A DNA stretch of 6,033 bases from Prolixibacteraceae bacterium (lineage in GTDB: Bacteria > Bacteroidota > Bacteroidia > Bacteroidales > Prolixibacteraceae). The position numbers were made by a program, and so were the translations under genes. The stretch spans positions 1 through 6,033 of the forward strand of contig JACMKG010000273.1 in the NCBI GenBank assembly GCA_014380255.1, written 5' to 3'. Under the pieces are notes generated by a model that did not search any database, had not been told where the DNA came from, and saw nothing but the letters and a program-made list of their open reading frames with translations. Position 1 is the stretch's first letter, and every line of letters begins with the position of its first letter. Shown here piece after piece: positions 5,913-6,033 of the stretch.

Positions 5913-5913
5913 T

Positions 5914-5973
5914 CTACCAGACTGTGACCGCTAACGCGGCTATCCAGGTGCGTGAGCACTGAAAGTATGGTAG
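5914..5973 (+). repeat. three-way-junction palindromic repeat, full copy 2
   Basis: Outer arms CTACCAGACT (5914-5923) and AGTATGGTAG (5964-5973) pair with one mismatch. Hairpin one is CCGC (5928-5931) with GCGG (5936-5939) around TAAC. Hairpin two is GGTGC (5947-5951) with GCACT (5956-5960) around GTGA. The layout equals copy 1 at 5121-5178 although the second hairpin differs in sequence. Confidence 0.65.
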
Positions 5974-6000
5974 CACAAGGAATGTATCAAGCCTTTTTAA

Positions 6001-6025
6001 AGGTGCATGGCACCGACAGTATGGT
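6001..6025 (+). repeat. right-half copy of the palindromic repeat near the window edge
   Basis: GGTGC (6002-6006) pairs with GCACC (6010-6014) around ATG and is followed by GACAGTATGGT (6015-6025), the closing arm. This copy shows the least worn second hairpin. Its left half is absent or replaced. Confidence 0.55.
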
Positions 6026-6033
6026 GTAAAGCT

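Noticed and set aside
5121..6025. CRISPR array
   Set aside because: The repeat copies are irregularly spaced, in both orientations and internally palindromic, with no uniform spacers.

Overview
The window most likely comes from a member of the Bacteroidota (inference). The support is AT-rich intergenic DNA with few Shine-Dalgarno sequences, spacers that loosely fit the TTG / TAnnTTTG promoter pattern of that phylum, and a short-type IlvD. No ribosomal RNA or other taxonomic marker is present, so nothing finer than phylum is offered.

Left part (1-2409, minus strand): a compact three-gene operon read right to left. A DUF427 protein comes first, then a three-domain rhodanese-like sulfurtransferase, then an EgtD/EanA-family histidine N-alpha-methyltransferase that runs off the left edge. 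Gaps are 12 and 3 bases. The rhodanese protein carries the CGTGWR active loop. Its third-domain Cys308, Tyr322, Cys339, Cys381 and Arg386 all sit at one constant offset (31) from the residues I recall for Chlorobium EanB (Cys339, Tyr353, Cys370, Cys412, Arg417). I therefore read this as the oxygen-independent ergothioneine pathway: EanA trimethylates histidine to hercynine, and EanB transfers sulfur from polysulfide to the imidazole carbon. DUF427 is an unexplained third member.

Middle (2410-2868): a divergent intergenic region. It holds what looks like a dead small gene on the minus strand (2463-2684), a 73-codon frame broken by two in-frame TAA codons. A weak candidate promoter for ilvD lies at its right end.

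Right of centre (2869-4812, plus strand): ilvD (dihydroxy-acid dehydratase, branched-chain amino acid synthesis) followed by a 62-residue single-cluster [4Fe-4S] ferredoxin that may have its own promoter. Both are Fe-S proteins.

Right end (4813-6033): about 1.2 kb with no convincing intact gene but dense in repeats. It contains a 331-bp MITE-like element with 19-bp terminal inverted repeats and an imperfect flanking 10-bp direct repeat. It also contains a family of about 60-bp palindromic repeats predicted to fold as a three-way junction (two full and three partial copies). A separate 88-bp element has perfect 21-bp arms. There may also be scraps of a degraded minus-strand coding sequence.
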